A stretch of 64,000 nucleotides of DNA from Desmodus rotundus (lineage: Eukaryota > Chordata > Mammalia > Chiroptera > Phyllostomidae), in the NCBI RefSeq assembly GCF_022682495.2, contig NC_071389.1, positions 58,736,239 through 58,800,238 on the forward strand, given 5' to 3'. A program made the position numbers and the translations under genes. Under the pieces are notes generated by a model. It had not been told where the DNA came from and did no database searches. It saw only the letters and a program-made list of their open reading frames with translations. This document shows positions 52,096 to 62,582 of this stretch, in pieces. How positions within the stretch are numbered: the stretch's first letter is position 1; every line of letters starts with the position of its first letter.

Positions 52096-53465
52096 AATGA
52101 TGGAGCTATTAACCTGATTGTATATCTTGCACAAAATAAAGTAATATCTCACTGGTGTCTGGGATTTTGCATGAAGTAATTGAAGTAATTACTCTGAGGA
52201 CATTGTATGTAGGATGAACCAGAATCTTACATGACTTTTAACAAACATTAACCAAGAATGAGCTCATAATACAGAATTATAAGTGGCAAGAAAATACTTT
52301 CCTTGCTACAATATAAATTGCTATCTGTGCTTATAAATTATACAAAGTTATTTGAGAACTGCATTATGTTTCTAGAAAGAAGAAAGTGAGATCTTTGTTG
52401 CATAAGAAAAGTGGTTACTTTTTAAACTTTGGGAAACAGAACAAAACTCCACTAATTTAAGTAGTTTTTCTTAAGTAAATTTAAGTAGCAACTTTTCCTC
52501 TGCCAGCCTTTTAGAGAAAATAGGGGAGAGAAAAAATTAACTTTGTAAAATATTTCTTGAAATCTAATTGTAGCCCATTGATTTTGTTTTACAAATTACA
52601 GTGTTTTCATATGTCAAAATTCATATGCCCCTTACTTGATTTTGTAATAAGTTACTATTGTGATTAGTGGTTGATGATTACTAAAATCTCACTGTTTTGA
52701 AACATCGGCTTTATCCAGAGGTTCCAAAAAAACATAGCCTGGATATAATAGTGTTTTGCTTTACTGGTGGACAAGGTAGCATTTTTTGCTGAGCCCCGTG
52801 GGAGGAGGGCGCACTGTTTTGGGTGTTATAAAAACAAACCAGACTCCTTCCCTGGGGTGTTCTGACTTCCTTTGCTGTGTGCACTCCAGGATGTGTGCTA
52901 TGTAGCTTTTCTTAGCTCTGGGTCAGTAAGTCAGAGAGTAGGAGGCCACTCTTCTGTATGTAAGAAAGAAAGCACAATAGAGGCTAATGAGTGAGTTTTA
53001 TATAACTCTATGCGTGAAAGCTATTTAGTTAAGTAATTGTGTAAAGCAATATCTGATCATCTGCAGATTAATTCTTATTTCACAAACATTAAAAAAGTAT
53101 GGTTGGGTGGCTGCTTTTCTTCACTTGGAATTGCTAAATACCTAAATGAAGTACAATTATAAAGGACAGCCAAATATTGCAAAGTCAAGAATAAGTCATG
53201 TTTTTTCAAAAAATTTTAATCTGTGTGACATTATCAGGAGTTAACCATCTATGAATAACATGTTTTTTCTCTGTTTATTTTAGATCGGTATGTCTTTATG
53301 TCCCCTGACAATTTTGCCTTCTAGATTTATGGTTCTTAGTGGTTCTTAAAATTTTGGAGCATGTGGTCTCCTGGGAGAACCTGATAAAGGTTGGGCAACA
53401 ACTCCCAGACAAATAATGATATTTCACATAGACACAAAATAGTACGCCCTTGAAGTGCACTTAAT
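52096..53465. other. Intronic sequence, nothing recognised
   Basis: AT-rich with no exon, RNA gene or repeat identified. Confidence 0.45.
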
Positions 53466-53790
53466 AATAAAGCTCTGAAGCAGAAAGAAACTCAATAGAT
53501 ACAGAAGACAAATTGATGGTTGCCAATGGGAGGGCATTGGAGGACTGGGTGAAAAAGGTGAAAGGGATTGAGAACAAATTGGCAGTGATAAAAATAGTCC
53601 CAGAGATGTAAGACACAGCATTGGGAATAAGTCAGTAATATTGGAGTAACTACGGTATGTATGTTGTCAGAGTAGTACAGAACTTTAGGGGAGTTTCACT
53701 TTGTAAGTTATATAAATGTCTAATCACTATGTTTTATACCTGAAACTAATATAATATTGTATGTCAACTGTAATTGAAAATTTTTCAAAG
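53466..53790 (+). mobile_element. L1 3' UTR / 3' end (5'-truncated)
   Basis: GAAACTCAATAGATACAGAA, TTGATGGTTGCCAATGGGAG, GGACTGGGTGAAAAAGGTGA, TGTAAGTTATATAAATGTCT, ACCTGAAACTAATATAATAT and TGTATGTCAACTGTAATTGA are in the order of the L1 3' end common in laurasiatherian mammals. The reverse-strand frame at 53424-53621 is incidental. Confidence 0.85.
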
Positions 53791-53814
53791 AACTATTTAA
53801 AGAGTTACTCTTTG

Positions 53815-54120
53815 GATAGGTGTATGTGTATAGAAAAGATTGTCAAGTGGGGTGAGTAAAACTAAAATACTGTGTATTCAGGGAGATTTGAAAGGGTGTT
53901 TACTAGAGTAGTAGGATTAAGGATCAGTAAGTGGATTATTTTACTAAAAGTAGAGACAGAGAAAAGGGAATGATTTAGAGAGATAGTTAGAACATAAAAC
54001 ATGCCAGACTGGGTGATGGGAAAGGTGTGTCAGGGATGAGTCCTGGGTTTCTGGTTCCTACAACCTGAATGGATGCTGGTGCCGGTGCTTTTGGCTGAGA
54101 TAGAAGAGTACCCAATTATT
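53815..54120. repeat. Possible ancient interspersed repeat fragment
   Basis: GGATGAGTCCTGGGTTTCTG, CAACCTGAATGGATGCTGGT and GGCTGAGATAGAAGAGTACC resemble a frequent old mammalian repeat that I cannot name. Confidence 0.35.
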
Positions 54121-54123
54121 CCT

Positions 54124-54295
54124 GGGGGCGGGGGGGGGTTCCAGGTTTTTTGGTTTTTTTTTTTTTCAGTTTCAAGACATGTTTGTTTTCAGCTATTTTC
54201 AAATTCTCTAAGAATAGAAAAATATAGGACCTGATCAGAGTTTTCTTATATAAAAAAATGTGTGTGTGTGTGTTTTGTTGTTGTTGTTGTTTAGT
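54124..54295. repeat. Cluster of simple repeats
   Basis: A G-run (54124-54138), a T-run (near 54154-54166) and a (TG)n/(TTG)n tract at 54259-54292. Confidence 0.85.
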
Positions 54296-57200
54296 AAGGA
54301 TTGGAAGACATTGAGCTACTTAACTTTAAAGTGTAAGGATATACAGATCAGCCTTTTTTTTTTTTAAAGTGGAGACTGTAATCTTGCTGCTGCTTTTTCC
54401 ACAAAATCCACTTAACATTGGCCACTTCTGTTACTAGTATTAGGTCACCAGGATGCTTTCTGTCATGGTAAATGAACCTGACTATACATATAAAAACATC
54501 GTAATAGGAAAGTACGTGTAGGTATAGTTTAACTACTTCACCTACACTTCTGATAATTTATAAAGAAGTACAATTTCTCAGTGTTGTGTAGAGAGGAAGG
54601 GTAAATGTCAGTCAAATTGATCAAAGCCATTAATTAATGAAATGTTTATAAAATGTAAAATTAAGGTGACTTAAAATGGAGTAAGCTACATTAAATGTTC
54701 AGATACATGTTTTCTGTTTATTCAGGCAGACATATTAGTTCCCCCCCAAAGGAAATTTGAATTGAGTCCCCATGAAGTCATGGTTAATTTTGAAATCTTT
54801 TGTATTCACTTACCAAGTGTCTGTATATTTATATGAGAATTTGTTAGTAATTTGATCTTCATTGTTGAATTTTATGCTTAGTAGCTACATATCTTGAAAG
54901 CTGTCTGGCGCAGCACCATGTTAAAATTGAACTACCAGGAAATGCATGTTTTCCTTCCGCAAACAATAACAAAAAAATTAGTGACCTCATAAGATCTATG
55001 AAATGAAAGACTTGGCTCTTGCCAGGCAATTATTCCGTTAATTTCATACATATTGGTGTGTATCTGCACGTAAAACTTTTTATACATATTCATGAGACAT
55101 TTTTATAAGAGGAGAATAAATTGTTAATTTATTGAGAATACATTTTTCCATACTTACTGATTGTTGAAACTGAAGACTTCAGGAGACACTTTCATTTACT
55201 CCTGTTATCTGAGTTGGAACGTTTGGATTACCTAGATCGTACTTCGCAATCTACTTGCTGGAAAACAAGGAATGACCAGTGGTTCTTTCTCATACTTGAA
55301 ACACTGAAGAAAAACTAAATACTCCTGTTAATTCTTTCTTGGAACATTTTGATGTATTGTAACACAACTTCAGACTTTAAAAGGTAATGTTTCTAATTGC
55401 AACAATCAGTTTTCAAATAAAACAAGGGTCGACATGGGGACTTTTGACCAATTTCAAATAATAGCTTCACATTTTGGAAAGCACCCATAATGATAATCTA
55501 ATTTTAGCATATTTGAAAATTGTGAGTTATGAAAATTTTTTCAAGATGTAGGGATATAAATTACAAATTAATTGTGTTAGAACAATATGGTGAAAGCATT
55601 TTTATGCTTATTTGCAGGCGTATATTATGGAGTGATCAAGGTTCTGGATTTTCTTGGTGTTAGTACAGTTATAAAACAGTTTGTACCTGTACGTTGTTAA
55701 TTCATAATTAGCATAGTCAAAACAACGAAAACCATACTTCTTGGTTCCCCCCCATTTTTCTGCTTATGAAAAATTTTACATTTATATTGACCAGTATTTA
55801 CTTAAAGCTACTTAAAAAATATTTGTACACTTTTACCTAGTTAAAGGTATTTCCTATTTAAAGCATTAGTAAATGATAATCTTTCCTGCCTTTTTTGAAG
55901 ACAAAATGTTTCTTAATCTGATCAGATGGACTATAGAACTTAAATGTAAATGGTTGTTATTGGTGGGAAATGAAAAATAAAAGTACTTTTCAAGTCAGTA
56001 TTTAATAGGTCTTAATTTCTCATTGACTTTAAGTATGAATTTGCCACTGGTTTCTGATAGATTAAAATTGTTTAGAAATTAAATTTTGCATTTTTTTAGA
56101 AGATGAGGATGTAGATTGTAGATTGGTTTGTTCCCTACCTACTGTCTAATCTCAAAGAAAGGCAAGAGGCTGCAGTAGTAATGAAAAACTTGTTACATCA
56201 CAGCCTTCACTTCATGGATATGGAGATGTTCTTAGAAGACTTGATTTTTGTTTGAAATAACTGTTTAAGTGGTAGAATCGCCTCCTGTCCCTGAAAAAGA
56301 TTCTATTTTTAAAGTGTGTGGTTTTAGTTTTTCAAACTTTTATTTTGAAAGCTCTTGTAGTGTTGATTATTTTCATGCTCTCTGAGTTTTTTGTATTGAC
56401 ATAGTTCTATCACGAAGACATCTTTATTCACACTGTGTTAAGTATTGGTGCTGATTGACTTGTGTTTTAGTCCAGCTCGTATTATACTCATCTCAGACGA
56501 GGGAGAAGAAAGCATATGTCCTTGGAAATTATTTTAATTTGTACTTTTATTTCTGAAATATCATTGCCACATGAAGACACTGAGACATTTTCTAGATTTC
56601 TTAGAGCTAGTAAGTACATAGCCAATATAATCATGATTTTCTTACTGTGATGGTGTTAAAATGTGCTTCACTGTTCACCGGTATAAAGGAATGCTGGCAA
56701 GTCTGTAGTGTGCAAAAATAGATAAAATAAGATATCAGAAACACTTACAATTTCTTACTAGGTCATTTTGTCAGCTGTATTAGCTTAAAAGCTTAACTTT
56801 TTGGAGAACATGCAGGATTAAAATGAACAAATTTATGGTGTGAAACCCTTAAGTGGAATGTAGATTAAAATAAGAACAAACTAAGTACTATGTTTATTCT
56901 GTATTACTGCATCTTGTAGAGAAAATGATGAAGTTAAAGCTCATGTTTATTTTAAATACAGGGTCTTGACTGAAATGTAAAGGCGTTTTAGGCCACCTAC
57001 CTATTTCAAAGATGGTATGGGTAGACCACCTGCTGTTGATATGCTGAAAGGAAAGTGGAAGGATGGAAAAGAGGTTTAGTAATTTGCTTGTCTCTGAATA
57101 TAAATGAAGCTGAAAATCATCTGTCTTAGGCTCTTAATAGTGAATTACTGAAGTATTCAAATCTGTGCAAAGGTGAAGGCTGTTATAAGGGATTACCATT

Positions 57201-57955
57201 AGCTTTTAATTTTTTTATTATGTGAATAATTGTTAATACTAGATAATCAAATATAAATCAGGTATAATACTTTTTTAATGTCTCTAAATATGGTACTTTG
57301 TGAATGTGCTTTGATACATTCTGATTGAAATGTAGGAAAACCCATTGAACGTCGGAAGTGGTAGATCAGAGTTGTGCCTGAAAATCAGAGAAAGGGGAGT
57401 AGCTACAAAGCACCAAAGTAAGATTAAGGCAGTAAAAATATTTTTAGGAGTCAAAATACCTTCCATACAAGGCAAGACCTAGTAAAATATGCCAAGTATA
57501 TCAGAAAAAGGCTAGAAATTTTTGAAAACATGGGTAATATAGTCAATGACTAAAATGACAATCTTTGAGTAGAGAACGAAGGAAATTGAGATAATCATAT
57601 GATTCTTAGCTGCCCCCCCAATGTGGAAATACCTAATTTTTACCATGAAAACAGATCAAATGAACACATCAGAAGTGCCAGTGTTGCTGAATAGGAGTTT
57701 AGTTTTCTTTTAATTATCCTTCTGACAGGCTCACATTCCTTCTGATGTTTGTATTGTGTATCAAAATGAGAAAAACATACAAAATTCTAATTTGGGGTAT
57801 GTAGGTCAAGAGATGGAATAGTGAGAAATTATATTTTTGAGTAATCACCTATAGATGTGCTTGACATTTGGGTAGTTTTATCCAAAGAATGTGTAAAGAG
57901 TTTCCTAGATCTTTTCCCACTCATAAACTTCCAGAACTCCAGAACCGTGATTCAT
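54296..57955. other. AT-rich intronic sequence, nothing recognised
   Basis: Only very short frames; a weak antisense MIR-like hint lies at 56570-56620. No splice-bounded coding exon or known repeat. Confidence 0.45.
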
Positions 57956-58186
57956 TTAGGAGGGCCGCTGCTCCAACTTGCCCTCCTTATGTTCATCCAT
58001 GGCATTGAAAACTTGCCGTTCCACTCCTGCTGGATGCCTCTCTGGAAACAACTTAATTGTATGAGATTGTCGTAATGTAGCGTTGTCCTTCTGAAGATCA
58101 TAGGTCAAGCTGAAAATTAAAGGTGAGCCTTGCTTTATAGTGTCAATTATACCTTTTGGAGCAATGGTGGAATATAGATGAAACAT
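57956..58186 (-). other. Unrecognised open frame, 76 codons, possible pseudogene fragment
   Basis: The minus-strand translation (MFHLYSTIAPKG..., ending NAMDEHKEGKLEQRPS) has the mixed charged composition of a soluble protein, unlike most frames here. A TTTTCAG precedes the LTYDLQKDN part, so a spliced exon is conceivable. No family was recognised, there is no poly-A signature and the overlapping + frame is also open. It may simply be chance. Confidence 0.2.
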
Positions 58187-58639
58187 TTTAATAGTAAGTT
58201 TCAGTCCATATTAATTTATATTTTGTAAGGTTCATTAAAGGTAACACTCAATGTAGAATGAAATTGTGAAATTTTTTATCCTGCATGTCCCTACCTTTTT
58301 ACCCTTAAAGAAATTATTTATAAATGAAGTTTTTATTAAGATTTAAAAACTAAGGTATCCTTAACTTTTCCCACAGTATTTCTTCAGTTTCTATCTTCCC
58401 GATCTGAACTGTCTCATTGTAAAACAGCAGGGGAGCAACATCTTAGTATTTATTAATATGTGCTTATAAATACTACTTTGTGACTAAGTCTGTCTTTCAT
58501 ACAAGTGTCATGCAAATTTAAAGAAAAGGATTTATGGAACAGTCATGTGCTTTTGTTAATACGGCTCTAGGTTTTGAAATCAGTTATTAAAGGAAAGAAA
58601 ATTGACTTGTTAAATGAGCAGAAAACTTTTCATCTTGAT

Positions 58640-58960
58640 TTGCTCCTGCTACCAAAAGAAAAACACCTGCCTGCCTTGTGTTCTAAACTCAGTTCCGTAG
58701 GCTGCACACCTTTCCTCCAAAAATCCCTGCAGCAAGTGACCTCATCAAACCAAAGTGGGGGATAATGGGAGGCAGCCCAGGGGTGGTGGCTCATTTGCAA
58801 GCAGCTGTTTCCTGCTGTCAGAACAAAGGCAAATCAGAGTTGCATTAAAGGATATGACAAGCAGAGGGAACAACTGTCCAACTGCCAGCCCATTTCCCTA
58901 ATAATGCTTATATCTTCTGTTTGGTTGAAAAAGTGACTGGCTTGAGTAGCTATTCATAAG
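58640..58960. promoter_or_regulatory. Candidate conserved noncoding element / enhancer
   Basis: A compact block, less AT-rich than its neighbours and free of repeats I know. It contains AGAACAAAGG (SOX/TCF-like), CAAGCAGCTG (E-box), CAAATCAGAG and CCTAATAATG motifs. This profile is common in developmental enhancers inside long neuronal-gene introns, but motif matches alone are weak and conservation cannot be tested here. Confidence 0.3.
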
Positions 58961-60204
58961 GGTATGGGATAATGTTTGAAAACACAGGATTATTAAGTAA
59001 AGTTTATTAAAGCACCTTTATAATGCTTATGAGTGAGAGGAACATTATGAATATGTTGTGTTCAATAGATTTTTAATTGCATTGTTATTGTTAAGTAGGA
59101 TTTGAACTGTGTTGTATTTGAGTCTATTTAATATTGTACCGTGTTGTGATTAGATTCTTGATGTACTTTGTAAATTTGGAACAAAAGTTAAATCTTATTC
59201 TTTAGAATAGTATTTGTGTGCAGAACCCTCTTACATGATTACACGGGGGAAAAAACATTTGCGTTTTATTTGTGACTTAATATATAACCTGCCTGTCCTC
59301 TGTGGTGTTTGTCGAGGGGGACCTAAGGTTCATTGTGTGACTACGTGTTGATATGAAATGGAGAGCATCACCTGTATCTGGCATTTGCACTTTTAATTAC
59401 GGCTTTAAAAATGCTCCAGAGAGGTACATTTTCTTTCACTCTGCCTTTTTAATGCACCCTTAACAGTATGTCCTTCCCTTGAACTCTTTCTCCCATAAAT
59501 CAATTATGTGTTTGCTATAGTAATTCAACTTTTTGAAGTGCATAAAGGAGAATACTGTGTATCAAGTGCTTGTGGAATAGTCTTTATTCATTTGAATAAG
59601 AACCTAGACCTTGAGAAGTTTTCACATTCTTTTGTTCTTTAATGTAACAGCTAAGGTTGTTTTAAAAAGTTGACATATATAAAAGTTGGCATATTTAAGT
59701 TAATGTTTAGAATATTGAAAAAAAGGTAAACCATCAAAATGCTTTCTACATCTGACTTATATGATACAAATGCATTCAAAAATGTTAAAAAAAATTAATA
59801 CCTGGCCAAAAGTGAGATTCAAGTAGGTTTTATTATATATGTTCCTGATATGTTTTTAAAGCAAATACTTGTATATTGGTCTCTTTTTTCATTTACTTCT
59901 ATCATAACTTTGTACGTATTGTAGTCTGAAATAACATTTCAGAAAGCCAACATTTATTTTTAAGGCTATATTTTCATTATATTGTAGTCAGTATATATTA
60001 TTTTCCTGTGAAGCTCTTAATTATACTAAGTGGAAACTATGTGATCTTTTGCACTTATTTAAATGTGCTAAATTACTTTTTACATTGACTCTATTAGATG
60101 ATTACAGACCACAAGAGAAAACCCCGATTTACACTGTAATAACGAGTGGAGCTACCTGAGTATCAATAAATGCTTGTTTAACTTGAGTGACTAAGTTAAA
60201 TGCT
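58961..60204. other. Intronic sequence, no gene recognised
   Basis: 59240-59460 shows CACCTGTATCTGG and TTTAATTACGG motifs and may be further conserved noncoding DNA. Otherwise AT-rich and unassigned. Confidence 0.35.
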
Positions 60205-60330
60205 GTAGAAGTTAAAAGGACTTCGGAGATGATTTAATCCAACCCCTTTGTTTTTGACTTGAGAAATCGTTCATGACTTAGTGTTTGCTCTGGCAGAATT
60301 GGAGTAACTCAAATCCTCAGACTGAAAAAA
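60205..60330 (-). repeat. MIR-like SINE remnant, antisense
   Basis: GGACTTCGGAGATGATTTAA, TCCAACCCCTTTGTTTTTGA, CTTGAGAAATCG and TCTGGCAGAATTGGAG follow the order 'agatcatctagtccaacccc...gaggaaac...agcagaattgg'. Confidence 0.5.
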
Positions 60331-60460
60331 AAACCATAATATTTACTGTTTTTCCCTGCCTTTGGTTGTTACACAGCTAACTCTACTGATGAAGCTCAGC
60401 TTCAGAAATTGTCAGTCTTAGTTTCAAAGCGATGGACTGGTGCCGGATATACGTACAAAG

Positions 60461-60575
60461 TGGGGTAAAAGTAGGTTTAGAGTTGTAATTACACAAAAAC
60501 AATTTATTCCTGTATTATTATTTATTAATGATTATATTATTTTCCATACAGACAACTGTAAACCTACTCGTCCCA
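60461..60575 (+). mobile_element. Palindromic mariner-like MITE, copy 2
   Basis: TGGGGTAAAAGTAGGTTTAG (left) pairs with GTAAACCTACTCGTCCCA (right) around an AT-rich centre (TTTATTCCTGTATTATTATT). Reverse-complement match to the copy at 21880-21992. The small reading frame here is incidental. Confidence 0.8.
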
Positions 60576-60742
60576 CACCCTGTATACATCAACAACCCAG
60601 CCTCTATAGAGTAGAACTGAAAGTGGAATTAATTACTTTTCTGAAATAGGATTCTCTGGGTGCTCATCTTAACCACTCCTGTTCAACTCCTCATCCTGCA
60701 ATTGTCTTACTGTTTCTGTATCCCTAATCACTGTTTTTAATA

Positions 60743-61432
60743 CAGTAATGCCTCACTTAATGTCTTCAGTAGGTTCTTGGAAACTGCAACTTTAAGTGAA
60801 ACAACATACAATGAAGCCAATTTTACCATAGGCTAATTGATATAAACAAGAATACTTTCTACAGTATATTTCTGGTCACAAAAACATCACCAGACATCTC
60901 CTGAAAGACCCCAACCCCTCCTAATGCTAAACATTGAAATAAATGTGAGCTATACATACATTTAAGGAAGATGAATAAACACAAGGTAACTACTTTCGAG
61001 CCCGCTTATTCCAGTTCTGGGTGGTGGGTGGCTGAGGTCTGTCCCTGGCATGGTACGACCCCAGCCTGGACAGGAACAGAGTGCCCTTCCGTTGCAGAGC
61101 ACACTCACACCTGCCCTCACTCCGACGGGGACCATGCAGACGCGCCAGTTCACCTCATGTGCGCATCTTGGGGATGTAGGAGGAAACCAGAGTACCCAGA
61201 GAAAATTCACACAGAGCTGGGAGGACGTGCAAACTCCGCGCAGACAGTGGCACCGGCAGGGGATCCGCTCCCCACCCTCCCCTTCATCAACAGTAAAATT
61301 AAACTATTCGAGGACCTGCTGTATTTTTATTTTTTGTCTTTTTTTGAGAGTTCCAGCAAAGTTAACATTTTCTTGTAATAGATAGTCTCACTTTAAGATG
61401 ACATAAAGTGAGGTATTTCTTAGTATTGACTT
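60743..61432 (+). mobile_element. DNA transposon relic with inverted termini and CpG-rich core
   Basis: The left end CAGTAATGCCTCACTTAATG pairs with the right end GACATAAAGTGAGGTATTTC, then TTAGTATTG. Next to the left end are AACTTTAAGTGAAAC and ATTTTACCATAGGCTAATTG; the core includes GGATGTAGGAGGAAACCAGA, GTACCCAGAGAAAATTCACA, ACGTGCAAACTCCGCGCAG. This is a widespread vertebrate DNA-transposon pattern; superfamily (hAT-Tip100-like?) uncertain. The overlapping 135-, 111- and 82-codon frames (60962-61385) fall inside it and are not genes. Confidence 0.72.
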
Positions 61433-61539
61433 TCAAACTAAAAAATGTTTGCCTTTATCTCTGCATCAGAATTTATTGCTTCAATTGAGATGACTAATGT
61501 GGCATGACATAGTACTTATGGGCATAGTCTAGGGCCAGA

Positions 61540-61715
61540 ATGTTTGAGCATGAATCTCAGCCCATTTAGCCTTAAACAAGAGTCCTTCCCTATTCATGAC
61601 CTTGGGCCAGTTAATCTGTCTATGCCTTGTTTTACTTACGTTTAAAATGAGGATGATAATAGCACTGTTGGAGGATTACAGAAATTAATATTTGTGAAGC
61701 ACTAAGACCCTTTTA
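61540..61715 (+). repeat. MIR SINE remnant
   Basis: GAGCATGAATCTCAGCCCAT, CATGACCTTGGGCCAGTTAA, TGCCTTGTTTTACTTACGTT, AAAATGAGGATGATAATAGC and TTTGTGAAGCACTAAG follow the full MIR order. Confidence 0.82.
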
Positions 61716-62504
61716 GAAATCACTTGATATTTTTGAGGAAAAGGTTAAAGCTAGATCTTAAAAGAAATTTTGCTGCTGGCTTAAATACATAGTTATATGG
61801 ATACCTTGCCCTTTAAAGTTATTGAGTGTAGCTTATCTTCTCAACAGCAATCAGAACTGTTGAAAGTGTTTAACTGTAGTTAATCACGAGTCAGGCTTGA
61901 CAAAGGCAGTTTAATTGTGTTTGAAGGAAAGGAAAATCTTCTAAATTATGTTTACAGATTTCACAAACAGACCAGGAATATTTACCAAAATCTGTAATTT
62001 TCCATTTGTTTAATATATTAGAATACTATGTAGGTTTAATGAAGAGGCATTTGCAATTTTTGGTCTTAAAATTGTACTAGAATTTTGAGGGAAGTTTGTA
62101 TTTTTTTCTGTTAAGCTCTGCTAGAGATTTAGGGAAGTCGTAGTTTTCCCAGTGAATACTTTTATTTTCAAAGCCCGTACTTTAGACATAGGAAGACTAT
62201 TTCAGTGCCTACCTACCCTGCTTTTTCTGCCCTAATATAACCTAACAAGGTGGAGTCTCTCGTTAGGTACACAGCTTACATACTTGCTATAGGTCACACA
62301 TTACACATATGCAGAAATTACTGTAACATAGACCAGAAATCTGTAAATTGACTTGACATTTTTATAACAATTTATTTGTAAATAAATAACTATTACTTTA
62401 CCCAGCTCACTGAATACTGATGACATACATTTTTGGAACATGTTTCAAAATACACGAAAATATAGCAAACTATGAAATATGTTACTATGTGTATTTTTTT
62501 ATAG
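61716..62504. other. Intronic sequence, nothing recognised
   Basis: AT-rich; no repeat or gene identified. Confidence 0.45.
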
Positions 62505-62582
62505 GTTTGGAAGATAGTTTTGTTGGGGACGTAGTCTATGTATATATGAGTAGATGTCGAAGAAATATGAGACCAATTGATA
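62505..62582 (+). other. Candidate in-frame cassette exon (speculative)
   Basis: Acceptor TATTTTTTTATAG ends at 62504 and the donor ATA|GTAAGT begins at 62583. The 78 bases between are a multiple of three. Read in phase 1, as required after the ADGRL2 signal-peptide exon, they are free of stops (GLEDSFVGDVVYVYMSRCRR then NMRPID). Splicing in would add 26 residues just after the signal peptide. It is not part of the latrophilin protein that I recall. A stop-free 78-base stretch is not rare, so this may be a cryptic or chance exon. Confidence 0.2.

Noticed and set aside
60962..61385. Overlapping 135-, 111- and 82-codon frames on both strands
   Set aside because: They lie inside the CpG-rich core of a DNA transposon with inverted termini; the openness reflects low AT content.
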